A stretch of 64,000 nucleotides of DNA, from NCBI GenBank assembly GCA_963749875.1, contig CAVVOX010000002.1, positions 62,001 to 126,000 on the forward strand. The letters are read 5' to 3'. Of this stretch, positions 17,970 through 28,894 are shown in pieces. Source of the DNA: JAHQVI01 sp963749875. GTDB lineage: Bacteria; Pseudomonadota; Alphaproteobacteria; Rhizobiales; Rhodomicrobiaceae. The stretch's first letter is position 1. Each line of letters opens with the position of its first letter. The translations under genes were made by a program, and so were the position numbers. Below the pieces are notes generated by a model. That model ran no database searches. It had not been told where the DNA came from and saw only the letters and a list, made by a program, of their open reading frames with translations.

Positions 17970-18101
17970 CGCTTCAACGAAGCCGGCGGTTCTGCGCATT
18001 TCGCGGCGACGCGCGAAGCGGGTCATCACGGCCGAACCATAGGTGTTGGCTGCCGTTTTATCGCGCTTGAAGACCGCCCCGCATAAGGCTAAGCACACAT
18101 C

Positions 18102-20342
18102 ATGGCCGAAGATTCGATTCTCGAACCGGCGCCGATCGAGCCGGTCAATCTGCGTGATGCGCTGGAAGAGCGTTATCTCGCCTACGCCTTGTCCACGATC
18201 ATGCACCGGGCGCTGCCCGATGTGCGCGACGGGCTGAAGCCGGTCCATCGGCGGCTGCTATTTGCGATGCGGCAGTTGCGGCTCGACCCGGAGGGCGGTT
18301 TCAAGAAATGCGCCCGCGTCGTCGGCGATGTCATCGGTAAGTTTCACCCGCATGGCGATCAGGCGGTCTATGACGCTCTGGTGCGCTTGGCGCAGGGCTT
18401 TGCGCAGCGCTATCCGCTTGTCGACGGGCAGGGCAATTTCGGCAATGTCGATGGCGATAACGCCGCCGCCATGCGGTATACCGAGGCCCGCCTGACAGAG
18501 ATCGCCGCCGCGCTGCTCGACGGGATTGACGAGGACACGGTCGATTTCCGCGAGACTTATGACGGCGAGGACAAGGAACCGATCGTCCTTCCCGCCGACT
18601 TCCCGAATCTCCTGGCGAACGGGTCGTCGGGCATCGCCGTCGGCATGGCGACCTCCATTCCGCCGCACAATGCCGAAGAGCTTTGCAACGCCGCGCTTCA
18701 TCTGATCAAACATCCGCGCGCCTCGGTCGAAAAGCTGGTCGAGTTCGTCCCCGGCCCGGATTTCCCGACCGGTGGCATCCTCGTCGAAGACCGCGCCTCG
18801 ATCATCGAAGCCTACCGGACCGGCCGCGGCGGTTTCCGTCTGCGGGCGCGCTGGGAGAGGGAAGAAACCGGACGGGGCACCTATGTCATCGTCATCACGG
18901 AAATTCCCTATCTCGTTCAAAAATCACGGTTAATCGAGAAGATTGCCGAGCTGCTGGAGGCCAAGCGCCTGCCGCTGCTCGCCGATATTCGCGACGAATC
19001 GGCCGAGGACATTCGCATCGTGCTGGAGCCGCGCTCGCGCGCCGTGGATCCGGTCGTGCTGATGGAGCAACTCTTCCGGCTGACGGACCTCGAGACGCGA
19101 ATCTCGCTCAATATGAATGTGCTCAGCCGGGGGCAGGTGCCGGTCGTGCTGGGGCTTTCGGACGTGCTGACCGAATGGCTCGGCCATCGCAAAACGGTGC
19201 TGAAACGCCGCTCCGAGCATCGGCTGCGGCAGATCGAGCATCGGCTGGAAGTGCTCGGCGGTTATCTCGTCGCCTATCTGAATATCGACGCGGTGATCCG
19301 TATCATCCGCGAGGAGGACGAGCCGAAAGCGGAGCTGATTCGCCGCTTCAAGCTCAGCGACGTTCAGGCCGAAGCGATCCTCAATATGCGGCTGCGCTCC
19401 CTGCGCAAGCTCGAAGAGATCGAAATCCGCACCGAGCATGAAAAACTCACTGTCGAGAAAGCGGAGCTTGTCGGATTGCTCGGATCGGATGAGCAGCAAT
19501 GGCAGCGCATTTCCGAGCAGATCGCCGAGACCAAGAAGCGTTTCGGCAAATCGACGGAAGTCGGCCGCCGCCTGACCAGCTTCGCCGATCTGCCGCAGAT
19601 CGATGTCGATGTCGAGCAGGCGATGGTCGAGAAGGAGCCGGTGACCGTCGTGCTCTCGGAAAAGGGCTGGATCCGCGCGCTGAAGGGGCACCAGAACGAT
19701 CTCGACAAGGTGCAGTTCAAGGCGGGTGACCGCATGTTCCGCACAATCCCGGCACAATCGACGGACAAACTCGTTTTGTTCGCCTCGAATGGGAAATTTT
19801 TCACGCTCGACGCCTCGGCCCTGCCGGGCGGGCGCGGCCACGGCGAGCCGGTGCGGCTGATGGTCGATCTCGAGGAAGCCAGCGACATTGTCGAGCTGTT
19901 TGTCCACAGGCCGGGACGCAAATTGCTGGTCGCTTCGAAAGCGGGCAATGGCTTCATCGTCGCCGAGGACGAAGTGGTCGCGCAGACCCGCAAGGGCAAA
20001 CAGATCATGACGGTCACGGCGCCAGACAAGGCGATCGCCTGTGTGGCGGCGGAGGGCGACATGGTGGCGACGCTCGGCGCAAACCGCAAGATGCTGATTT
20101 TCCCGCTGAAAGAGGTCAACGAGCTGGCACGCGGCCGCGGCGTGCGCCTGCAGAAACTGCGCGAAAGCGGGCTCGCCGATGTCACGGTTTTCCGCGGGGA
20201 GGAAGGCCTGCGCTGGCAGGAAGGTGCGCGCATGCGGACCTTCACGGAAATCGGTCAATGGCAGGGCAAACGGGCCCAGGCCGGCGCAGTTGTCCCCAAA
20301 GGTTTCCCCAGGGCGAACCGCTTCGGCGTCACCGGCTTTTGA
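18102..20342 (+). CDS. parC: DNA topoisomerase IV subunit A
   Basis: This is the breakage-reunion subunit of the ATP-dependent type II topoisomerase that decatenates daughter chromosomes. The 746-residue protein has the N-terminal YLAYALSTIMHRALPDVRDG block, GKFHPHGDQAVYDALVRLAQ, the catalytic tyrosine Y126 in AAAMRYTEARL, and a C-terminal beta-pinwheel from about 500. The length and the lack of a GyrA box (QRRGG(K/R)G) favour ParC over GyrA. The partner parE is not in the window, as is usual in this group. Confidence 0.94.
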   Translation: MAEDSILEPAPIEPVNLRDALEERYLAYALSTIMHRALPDVRDGLKPVHRRLLFAMRQLRLDPEGGFKKCARVVGDVIGKFHPHGDQAVYDALVRLAQGFAQRYPLVDGQGNFGNVDGDNAAAMRYTEARLTEIAAALLDGIDEDTVDFRETYDGEDKEPIVLPADFPNLLANGSSGIAVGMATSIPPHNAEELCNAALHLIKHPRASVEKLVEFVPGPDFPTGGILVEDRASIIEAYRTGRGGFRLRARWEREETGRGTYVIVITEIPYLVQKSRLIEKIAELLEAKRLPLLADIRDESAEDIRIVLEPRSRAVDPVVLMEQLFRLTDLETRISLNMNVLSRGQVPVVLGLSDVLTEWLGHRKTVLKRRSEHRLRQIEHRLEVLGGYLVAYLNIDAVIRIIREEDEPKAELIRRFKLSDVQAEAILNMRLRSLRKLEEIEIRTEHEKLTVEKAELVGLLGSDEQQWQRISEQIAETKKRFGKSTEVGRRLTSFADLPQIDVDVEQAMVEKEPVTVVLSEKGWIRALKGHQNDLDKVQFKAGDRMFRTIPAQSTDKLVLFASNGKFFTLDASALPGGRGHGEPVRLMVDLEEASDIVELFVHRPGRKLLVASKAGNGFIVAEDEVVAQTRKGKQIMTVTAPDKAIACVAAEGDMVATLGANRKMLIFPLKEVNELARGRGVRLQKLRESGLADVTVFRGEEGLRWQEGARMRTFTEIGQWQGKRAQAGAVVPKGFPRANRFGVTGF

Positions 20343-20479
20343 TTGCCATAATTCGGCGACAGTTCGCGCTCATAGCCTTCCGTTAAGGATATGTAAAACT
20401 CTGGCCGTTCCGGTGAGGATTGAGGCAACGATCTACGTACTGTCTCAATACCGGTTACGAACAGGGACAGCGGGGAAGC

Positions 20480-20983
20480 ATGCTTTTAAGAGCAGGTGCG
20501 GCTGCGCTCATTTCTTCATTCACACTGATGGCGGATGCGCGCGCGGAGGAATGCGGGCGCGAGGCTTTCGCGGCGGTCGTCGCCGAGGCGAATGCTGAGC
20601 TGACGGCCCTCAACGCTGCCCATAAGCAGCGCTTCCAGAAGAAGCTTCAGGCGCTCAAGAGCCACGCCGGCTGGTCCGACGGCGAGTTCGTCGCTAAGGC
20701 AACGCCTTTTGTGAAGGACCAGAAGATCGCCGGCTTCGATACGCAAAACAAAGAGCTTCTGGCGCACGTTCCACAGCTCGGCGCATCGAGCCAGACCGTT
20801 GCCTCTCTGGCGGGGGCGGCGCCGTCTTTTGATCCGCCTGCGGATAAACGCTGCGGGATGGTCGAAGAGCTCCGTGGCCTCATGTCCACCGTGATCGAGA
20901 ACAGCCGGGCTAAATGGACCTACATGATCGGCAAGGTGGATGCGGCGCTGAACGCAACGGCCGATGCGCCGGCGGGCAAATAG
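20480..20983 (+). CDS. Secreted alpha-helical protein of unknown function
   Basis: The 167-residue product from ATG 20480 has a signal peptide (MLLRAGAAALISSFTLMADARA), then a charged helical chain with one Cys near the N terminus (EECGREAF) and one near the C terminus (DKRCGMVEEL). These could form a disulfide linking the ends of a helical bundle. CGGGGA lies upstream. I do not recognise the family. The frame opens earlier, at 20420, but that part lacks a signal peptide and is not preferred. Confidence 0.65.
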   Translation: MLLRAGAAALISSFTLMADARAEECGREAFAAVVAEANAELTALNAAHKQRFQKKLQALKSHAGWSDGEFVAKATPFVKDQKIAGFDTQNKELLAHVPQLGASSQTVASLAGAAPSFDPPADKRCGMVEELRGLMSTVIENSRAKWTYMIGKVDAALNATADAPAGK

Positions 20984-21715
20984 ACCTGGTCGCGCAAACT
21001 GAGCTCCTTGAAGTCAGATCATGATGGGACGCCGAGCTGAAATGTCATTTTTTGCGAAACATCACCCGATCCGTCCAACGAAGCCGCTGAGCGCTGATGA
21101 TTCGGCCGATGCGGCAGCAACGGCGCGCAACAGACAAATCTTTGCTTTGCGGCGCGGAGAAATAGTCGCGCATCGCAGCAGTGGCGCGGGCAATCCGGCC
21201 AGTAGTGCGGCTGCCGATCGCAGAGGTTTGAGCTCAGTAGAATCACGCAGGCTACTTCGAGACATAGCCGGCACGAATCGGCCTATATTGCAGTTTCTAA
21301 AGTCAAATCCCAGTTCGATTGCGCAAGACCGAGTCGCCGGAAAGTTAAGCAATCATGTATTCGGATGCACGTTTAGGTTGGTTAACTTGAATAGTCTTTG
21401 CAACCTAAGCGAGAAAAACTGGGGATTTCGTGGCAAATCCGCCACAAGACCCCGCGCGATTGTGCGGAATCACCGTGTTCTTGTTTACCGATGCGGGGGT
21501 TTGGTCTAACAAAATTTCTGTAAGCCTGCAGGGCCGATGGGATTGAAGGCTGGTTCGCAGGTTCGAATTTGGGTCGTCAGCATCTCGGGGTTTACCGCTG
21601 GCTGACTTGGATGCAGAGACCTCCGGCGCTCATGTGTAGGTGTCTCTGTGATTGGGAAAGCCCTTAGGGATAAATCCAGGGGGGCTGTTTGGAGAGAGAG
21701 ATGATTGGGGGATCC
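20984..21715. other. 732-base gene-free region upstream of the porin
   Basis: Between the secreted-protein gene and the porin. The longest open frame (21021-21509) has an unconvincing composition, with no recognisable domain and no ribosome site. The stretch from about 21290 to 21520 is more AT-rich than the flanks, and the last 200 bases presumably carry the strong porin promoter and leader. GGAGAGAG (21691-21698) and GGGGGAT (21706-21712) are alternative ribosome sites for ATG 21701 or 21716. No RNA gene or operator could be identified with confidence. Confidence 0.5.
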
Positions 21716-23015
21716 ATGAAGATGACCAGTCGCTTAGCTTTGGTTGCCGCAGCAGGCATGCTGATTGGTGTGGCAACTGCGCCGGCGAAAGCTGCGGACC
21801 TTGGCGGCGGATGCTGCGCCGACCTTGAAGAGCGTGTTGCTGAGCTCGAAGCCACGACCGCTCGTAAGGGTAACCGCGTTGTTTCCTTGCAGATCTATGG
21901 CCAGGTGAATAAGGGCCTTCTGTTCTTTGACACCGACTTCGGCGATAGCGATGCTTATGTCGTTGATAACGATGCTTCGGGTAGCCGTATCGGCTTTACC
22001 GGCTCGGCCACGGTCAAGCCTGGTTTGACCGCCGGTTACAAGATCGAGCTGGACATTCAGGACGCCGCGTCGAACACTGTTGATGACGGTGCCACGGTTA
22101 CACAGGGCGATGATTTCCTGGGTATCCCGTTCCTGCCGACGTTTGAAAACACGTCTGTCTTTGACGATCCGGCTGACCAAATCCTAATCCGTCACAACTA
22201 TGTCTGGATTGAGAGCGAGCAGCTTGGTCGCCTCTCGATCGGTCAGCAGTCGGCCGCGACGGACGGTATTGCGGGGATCAGCCTCGCCAATACGCTAAGC
22301 ACGGCGTCTCCTGATCACGGCACGAGCCTGACGGTTGCTCCGGGGATTGAGGGTATTGGATTCGGTGCTGAGAGCCTTGCTCTTGGTGATGTGGCAACGG
22401 ATCTTGATGGTCCGCGTGAAGACGTGATCCGCTACGACACGCCGTCGATCTACGGCTTCATCCTGTCCGCTTCTTGGGGTGATGACGACTTCTGGGATGT
22501 TGCATTGCGCTTCAGCAAAGAGTGGAACTCCATCCGTTTGGCAGCCGGTGTCGGCTATCAGGAAGGTTCGGATGATGGCGGTGGTGACGACTTCCAGATC
22601 TGGTCCGGGTCCGCATCCGTCATGCACGTTCCGACAGGCTTGTTCCTTTCGGGCGCTGCGGGTGATAGCGAGGTAGACGGCGGGGATGCCGGTAATTACT
22701 GGTACCTCCAGGGCGGCATCGAGAAGCGTTGGCTGGCATACGGCGCGACGACGGTCTATGCGGAGTACGGGCTGTACGACGACTTTGCGGTCGGTGAGAC
22801 GCGCTTCAATTTCCTTGGCTTTCCGCTCGCAACCGTTCAAAGCAGTGAAGCTGAGCGTTGGGGCTTCGGCATCGTGCAGAACTTCGAAAGCGCTGCGCTG
22901 GATGTTTACGCGAACGTGAACTTCTGGGATGTTGCCATAGACACCAACTTCGTTCCAGCGGATCACAGACTCTGAGGTCACGACCGTTATGACCGGTATG
23001 CGCATCAAGTTCTAA
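21716..23015 (+). CDS. Outer-membrane porin, frameshifted near its 3' end
   Basis: Alphaproteobacterial general porin: signal peptide MKMTSRLALVAAAGMLIGVA (cleavage after AKA), a short helical ADLEERVAELEA segment, then alternating beta strands (SLQIYGQVNKGLLFF, SRIGFTGSATVKPGLTAGYK, GRLSIGQQS). The apparent stop at 22973 leaves it without the C-terminal aromatic residue needed for outer-membrane assembly. Removing the A at 22967 (CAC-A-GAC) gives DSEVTTVMTGMRIKF and TAA at 23015, ending in Phe as porins do. The corrected length is about 432. Codons ending in T are more frequent than in neighbours, as in highly expressed genes. ATG 21701 is an alternative start. Confidence 0.88.
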
Positions 23016-23042
23016 TCTGAACTGATCGCAGAGAAATTTGGG

Positions 23043-23073
23043 AGGCCGCTCTATCGGGCGGCCTGCCTTTTTT
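23043..23073 (+). terminator. intrinsic terminator of the porin gene
   Basis: AGGCCGC (23043-23049) pairs with GCGGCCT (23058-23064) around an 8-base loop, followed by TGCC and six T residues (23068-23073). It starts 28 bases after the frame-corrected porin stop and far from the apparent one, which fits the longer reading of the porin gene. Confidence 0.8.
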
Positions 23074-23329
23074 CGGCTATATCGATCGCCTGTTACGCAT
23101 CGCCGGCGATCACGCACCGGTCTGATCGCCGCCCCCAAATGCTGTCTGCCGCGCATATCATAACGAAACCCGAACCGATGAAGGCCCGGCGCATCCAGCG
23201 TTGGGGAAAGACGCACTCAAAGAGCGATCCGGATCGGGCGGCCTTTGCCAAGAGCGGGACAAATTTCCGCATGACCCACGCCCCTCATACGCGGTAAATA
23301 CACAAGGACGGGTTTTGGGCACATCCTCG

Positions 23330-25169
23330 ATGGAATTTTTACGGCAAATTACGCTTCCCTCGGCCGCACACTGGCTGGCCGTGATCGTGCCGAGCCAGCG
23401 GATTTTTTTCCTTTATCTGCTCACGGCGGCCGTTCTTGCCTTCTTTTCCTATCTGTCCTTGCGCGCCCTCGAAGCGAAGGCCCGGCCGGAGAATGCGGAC
23501 AAGGGATTCCTGCGCTATCTGATCGACATGGAGGTTCTGACGCATCCGTCTTCGCGTCAGGATTACAAGTTCTTTTTCGTCAACGGATTGATCTATTACG
23601 GGATTCTGTCGCAGCTCCTTGTCGGAATGCACAGTTTCGCAAACCTGTTCATCGGGTTCCTGGTCTTTGCTTTCGGGCCGGTGGAGGCGCCGCTTTTCGA
23701 AGTCACCCCGCTGTCTGTCGCGATTTATACCGTCTTAGCGGTTCTGGTTTTCGACTTTGCGGTGTACTTTCTTCATTATCTTCATCACCGCATCCCGGTC
23801 TTGTGGGAGTTCCACAAGGTCCACCATTCCGCCGAGGTGCTCACTCCGATCACGCTCTATCGGATGCATCCGGTCGACCTGTTCCTGACGGGACTGGCTG
23901 CCGCGGCGCTGACAGGGCTTGGCTTTGCCGTGTTTTTCTATCTCACGGGCAAGGAACCGTCGCCTTACACCCTGTTCAATCTCAACATCATCGTCTTCGC
24001 ATTCTATCTGGCCGGCTATAACCTGCGGCATTCCCATATCTGGCTCAACTATCCGGCCTGGCTTTCAAAAATATTCGTGAGCCCGGCGCAGCATCAAATT
24101 CATCACAGCAGCGACCCGAAACATTTCGATAAGAATATGGGGCTGATTTTTTCCTTCTGGGACGGCCTTTTCGGGACACTCTATATTCCGCGAACCTATG
24201 AGAAACTGAAATACGGGCTCTGTAGGAGCGGATCCCAATCCCTATAAGTCGGTCAAGGATCTTTATCTCCAGCCGGTGCGCGATGCGATGGCGATCCTGT
24301 TCAAAGGGCAAGGCGGCGGACAGCGGTCCCGGCTGGCCGCGCTCACCATCGCGACAGGCTTCGTCCTCTATGCGGGGGTGTTTGCGTGGGATCGGTTCGT
24401 GCTTGCCATGCAGTTCGAGCTGCCCTCGGTCCATATGGAGGACCTGACCTGGACTGAGGTGGAGAAGGCCCAGGAGCACGGCTATGACACGGTGATCATT
24501 CCGACCGGAGGCACGGAGCAGAACGGCCCGCATGTCATTCTGGGCAAGCACAACTACATCGTCAAACATAACAGCGAGCGCATCGCCGAGGCGCTCGGCA
24601 ACATTCTGGTGGCGCCCGTCATGGCCTATGTGCCCGAGGGGGCGATTTCGCCGCAGCCGACCGGGCATATGAGATTTCCGGGGACCGTGACATTGCCGGA
24701 CCCGGTCTTTGAGGAAGTGCTGGAATCGGCGGCCGCCAGCTATAAGGCTCATGGCTTCAAGAACATTCTTCTCCTGGGCGACAGCGGCGACAGCATGGCG
24801 GCGCAGGATGCGGTCGCCCGCCGTTTGGACGCCGCCTGGCGGGAGGAGGGCGTGAGGGTGCTGCACATCGATCGATATTATAGGCAGAACGGCCAGATCG
24901 ATTGGCTGAAGGCGCACGGCTATTCGATGGGGGATATCGGATACCACGCCGGCATAAGAGATACCTCGGAGCTGATGGCCGTGCATGAAAGCGGCGTGCG
25001 CAACCGTCCCCTGACCTTGCGTAAGAACGGTCAGACCGGCGTCAATGGCCGGCCGATGCTGGCCAACAAGAAGATCGGCGAGGCGATGCTGGAGCTGAAG
25101 ATCAATGCCGCAATCCAGCAAATCCGGGACGAGCTGGGCCTGCATCAAGGCGTCGCCAAGGCCGATTAG
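23330..25169 (+). CDS. Sterol desaturase-like / creatininase-like fusion, split by a +1 frameshift
   Basis: The N-terminal part is a fatty acid hydroxylase/sterol desaturase membrane enzyme. It has hydrophobic segments and the di-iron histidine boxes LHYLHHR, FHKVHHS and QHQIHHS. Its frame stops at 24247, but dropping T 24221 gives KYGLVGADPNPYKSVKDLYL, the expected end of such proteins, and the frame then runs on without a stop. Next come a TM segment (about 335-358) and a creatininase-type amidohydrolase domain with the metal-site motif GGTEQNGPHVILGKHN. The joined protein has about 612 residues. The second part alone could start at ATG 24276 or 24285, so two genes or one fusion are both possible. 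The creatininase domain would lie on the far side of a membrane helix. Substrates are unknown. The 5' end is uncertain; ATG 23330 gives a normal desaturase start. Confidence 0.75.
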
Positions 25170-25170
25170 A

Positions 25171-25269
25171 GCATCGGACCGAAAAGTGGCACCACTTTTC
25201 GGGTGAATCCGATGCCAAAACAAACAGTCAGAGCGGCGCTTCCGATTCCGATTAAGAAGCCGCCGCTCT
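25171..25269. repeat. rhizobial-type intergenic palindromes (two hairpins)
   Basis: Bases 25171-25215 form GCATCGGACCGAAAAGTGG … CCACTTTTCGGGTGAATCCGATGC (shown in parts), matching the widespread Hyphomicrobiales palindrome that contains GAAAAGTGG. Bases 25230-25269 form a second stem, AGAGCGGCG … CGCCGCTCT. They lie 1 base after the creatininase stop codon and may terminate its transcript. Confidence 0.7.
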
Positions 25270-25380
25270 AGCAGAAAACCTCCTCCGCATCGCGGCTGGC
25301 CCGGCCCCCGCGCCTTGGGTTAAGCTGGCTGCACATTCGCGATCCCACGCGGCGACCCAATCCAGGCGGAGGATATTGCC

Positions 25381-26400
25381 ATGGCCGAGAGCATCAACCG
25401 GCAGATTCTGTTTGCTTCCCACCCGGAGGGCGAGCCTCGCCCCGAAAATTTCCAATATGCCGAAACGCCGGTCCCCGAACCCGGCCCCGGCGAGCTGCTC
25501 CTGCGCAACAAATATCTCTCGCTCGATCCCTATATGCGCGGCCGCATGAGCACGGCGAAATCCTACGCTAAGGGGTTCGAGCTCGGCCGGCCGCTCGGCG
25601 GCGGCACGGTGAGCGAGGTCGTCGCCTCCAATAATTCGAAATTTGCGCCCGGCGATCTCGTTCAGGCGATGGGCGGCTGGCAGGATTTCGCGCTGTCTTC
25701 GGGCGAGGGGCTGATGAAGATCGATCCCACGATCGCGCCCGTCACCACCGCGCTTGGCGTGCTCGGCATGCCGGGGATGACCGCCTATACCGGTCTTGCC
25801 AGTATCGGCCAGCCCAAGCCGGGTGAGACCCTCGTCGTTGCCGCCGCAGCCGGCCCGGTCGGTTCCACAGTCGGCCAGATTGCAAAGATCAAAGGCTGCC
25901 GCGTGGTCGGCATCGCGGCCGCCAATAAGCTGGGCTTTCTGAAGGACGAGCTTGGCTTCGATATGGCCCTCGACCGCCGTTCGCCGAGCCTGAAGGACGA
26001 GCTGCGCGAAGCCTGCCCGAACGGGATCGACGTTTATTTCGAAAATGTCGGCGGCGCGGTCTGGGACGCGGTCATGCCGCTGCTCAACGATTTCGCGCGA
26101 ATCCCGGTCTGCGGTCTCATCGCCCATTATAACGACACGCAGGTCCCGCCCGGCCCCGACCGGCTCCCCCAGCTCATGCGGATGACGCTGACGAAACGCC
26201 TGCGCATTCAGGGCTTTATCGTCTGGGATTTCCGCGAGCAGTTGCCCGATTTCCTGCGCGATGTCGGCGCCTGGCTGCGCGAGGGCAAAATCAAATATCG
26301 CGAGGATATTGTCGAAGGGCTGGAGAAGGCGCCGGAGGCGTTTATCGGGCTGTTGAAGGGGGAGAATTTCGGCAAGCTGATCGTGAAGATCGCCGATTAG
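25381..26400 (+). CDS. NADP-dependent medium-chain oxidoreductase (CurA/LTB4DH type)
   Basis: This 339-residue zinc-independent MDR reduces activated alkenes such as 2-alkenals or enones with NADPH. It begins with the R-Q-I-L-FASHPEGEP pattern, then LSLDPYMRGRM, GGGTVSEVV, GMPGMTAYTGL, the dinucleotide-binding AAAAGPVGSTVGQIAK (about 155-170), and YFENVGGAVWDAV, all typical of this subgroup. A GGAGGAT site stands 10 bases before ATG 25381. The physiological substrate is not predictable. Confidence 0.9.
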   Translation: MAESINRQILFASHPEGEPRPENFQYAETPVPEPGPGELLLRNKYLSLDPYMRGRMSTAKSYAKGFELGRPLGGGTVSEVVASNNSKFAPGDLVQAMGGWQDFALSSGEGLMKIDPTIAPVTTALGVLGMPGMTAYTGLASIGQPKPGETLVVAAAAGPVGSTVGQIAKIKGCRVVGIAAANKLGFLKDELGFDMALDRRSPSLKDELREACPNGIDVYFENVGGAVWDAVMPLLNDFARIPVCGLIAHYNDTQVPPGPDRLPQLMRMTLTKRLRIQGFIVWDFREQLPDFLRDVGAWLREGKIKYREDIVEGLEKAPEAFIGLLKGENFGKLIVKIAD

Positions 26401-26447
26401 GCGCAAGGCCGCCCATAGTACGAGCGAAACAAGGGAGGCGGGCGGGC

Positions 26448-28857
26448 ATGCACACATTGACGGGCGCGCGCCTCATACAAAGTGACGGCGGCGCGGTTCG
26501 GATCGCGCTCGACCGGGGCTTTTGCCTGAGCCTTCACCTGCTCGATGCTCACCTCGCGCGCATCCTCGTGACACGGCCATCCGGCTTGCGCATGCCGCAA
26601 AGCTGGTCGCTCTCCACGGAACTGGCCGGGACAGGCGAAACCGATCCCATCGAAGGGCGCGACCGCCTCGATATGTCGGACTTTCCGGGAACGGCGTTCA
26701 GCGTGGCCGAGAGCGAAGCCGCGATCCGCATCGAGTTCCGCTCATATCGCGATCGAGATCCGCCGCTCCCCCCTCGCCATCACTTGGTTTTTCCGTGAAG
26801 GGGCCGATAGGGACTTTGCCCCCGTCCTGCAGGACAGGCCGACCCAGCCATACCGCTTCGCGCGCCATTCACCGCGCTTCATCCATGCGCTGAGGCGCGA
26901 TCCGGCCGAGCGCTATTACGGTTTCGGCGAGAAAAGCGGCGCGGCCGACAAGCATGGCCGCCGGCTGCGCATGGGAGCCCTCGACGCCTGCGGGTATGAT
27001 GCGGAGACGTCCGACCCGCTCTATAAGCATATCCCGTTCTATGTCACCGTGCGGCCCGACCAGGGCGGGGCGGCGGTCGGGCTGTTCTACGACAATCTGG
27101 CGCGCGCCGCCTTCGATCTCGGGCAGGAGATCGACGCCTATCACGGGCCTTATCGCACCTTCGAAGCGGAGGACGGCGATCTCGACCTCTATGTGATCTT
27201 CGGCCCGGCGATCCGCGATGTCGTCGCCGGTTTCACCGCGCTGACCGGGCGCACCGCCTTCCCGCCGCGCTGGGCGCTCAGCTATTCCGGCTCGACGATG
27301 CAATATGCCGATGCCCCGGATGCGACCGCGCGCCTTGCCCGCTTCCTCGAGTTGATCGCCGAGCATGACATTCCCTGCCAATCCTTCCACCTCTCGTCCG
27401 GCTACACGCTGATCGGCGAGAAGCGCCATGTGTTTCACTGGGACCGCCGGCGCTTTCCCGATCCGAAGACTCTGGCGCGCCGCTTCGTCGATGCCGGTCT
27501 CCGCCTCATCGCCAATATCAAGCCGGCCATGCTGCTCGACCATCCGCGCTTCGCCGAAGTCGAGGCCTTTCGCGGATTTGTCCGCGACAGCGAGGATCCG
27601 GCGCGCCCGCATATCGCGCAATTCTGGGGCGGCGAGGCGGCCTATCTCGACTTCACCAATCCGCGTACCTCCGAATGGTGGTCGCGCGAGGTCACGGCGC
27701 AGCTCCTCGAAAACGGTATCGCCTCGACCTGGAACGACAATAATGAATTCGAGATCTGGGACGAGGCGGCGGGCGTCGATCTTGCCGGGCGGGGCGGGAC
27801 GATGGCGTGTCTGCGGCCGGTGCAATCCTTGCTGATGATGCGCGCCTCGCGGCGCGCCCAGATCGCCCACGCGCCCGACAAGCGGCCCTATCTCATCTCG
27901 CGTTCGGGCGGGCCGGGCATGCAGCGTTACGTCCAGACCTGGACCGGCGACAATGACACGAGCTGGACGACGCTTCGCTACAATCTGCGCATGGGGCATG
28001 GGCTGAGCCTATCCGGCATTTTCAATTTCGGCCACGATGTCGGCGGCTTTGCCGGACCGAAGCCCGAGCCGGAGCTGTTCATGCGTTGGATCGAGCAGGG
28101 CGTCTACTGGCCGCGCTTCACCATACATTCCGCCAATAGCGATGGCAGCGTGACCGAGCCGTGGATGTATCCGGAGCTTCTGCCGCAAGTGCGCGCCGCG
28201 CTCCGATGGCGCGAAAGGCTGGCGCCGCTGATCTACTCGCTGCTCTGGCGCGCCTATGCGCATCACGAGCCGGTGCTGCGGCCGCTCTTCTATGAATTTC
28301 CGGGCGCGCCAGAGGCTTATGACGAGGAGGACAGCTTCATGGTCGGGCCGGATCTGCTGGTTGCGCCGGTTCTCGAACAGGGTGCCGCACATCGCGCGCC
28401 TTGGCTGCCGAATGTGCACGGCGGGTGGTTCGATTTGCGATCCGGCGCGCATCGGGCAGGGGGGCAGCGCACGGAAACGGAGGCGCCGCTCGGCGCAGCG
28501 CCGGCGTTCATGCGTGCGGGATCGGTGCTTCCGCTCGGGCCTGTGCGATCATGGCAGGACGGTCCGTTGACGCTCCGATTGTTTCCGTTGACTGACGGTC
28601 GTGCCGTCACCGAGATCTATGATGATGATGGCGAGGGGCATGTCGATCCCCTGTCGCCGCCCTGTCTGCTTCGCGTCGAGGCGCAATGGCCGGGAGGCGC
28701 GCCCGAGCTGACGGCCCGGCGGTCGGGATCACACCGGCCACGCTGGAGGGAGATCCGGCTGGAGGACGCTGCCGGCCAGCCGATTGAAGCGAGCATCAAC
28801 GGAGAGCCCGCCGCCTCCAGCGTGCCGATCGACGCGATTCCGGCAGCCGCCCGGTAA
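26448..28857 (+). CDS. Glycoside hydrolase family 31 alpha-glucosidase, frameshifted
   Basis: A retaining alpha-glucosidase-type enzyme. ATG 26448 follows GGGAGGCGGG. The first frame runs to 26798. Removing one T at 26736-26737 (GAG-T-TCC) gives RIESAHIAIEIRRSPLAITW and joins it to the main frame, about 802 residues in all. The main frame reads YYGFGEKSG, then the nucleophile D430 in STWNDNNEFEIW, the acid/base D501 in TWTGDNDTSW, and FGHDVGGF. The C-terminal beta domains follow (GPDLLVAPVLEQGA, then TEIYDDDGEG). No signal peptide is visible, so it is probably cytoplasmic. It converges on the GH94 gene, 37 bases apart, at the left edge of the glycan island. Confidence 0.87.
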
Positions 28858-28894
28858 GCGGCGCGCAGAACGCCGAGGCACCGGCGAGGCGAGC

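Noticed and set aside
21021..21509. 162-codon frame upstream of the porin
   Set aside because: Composition is not coding-like, with no signal, domain or ribosome site; better read as regulatory or empty DNA.
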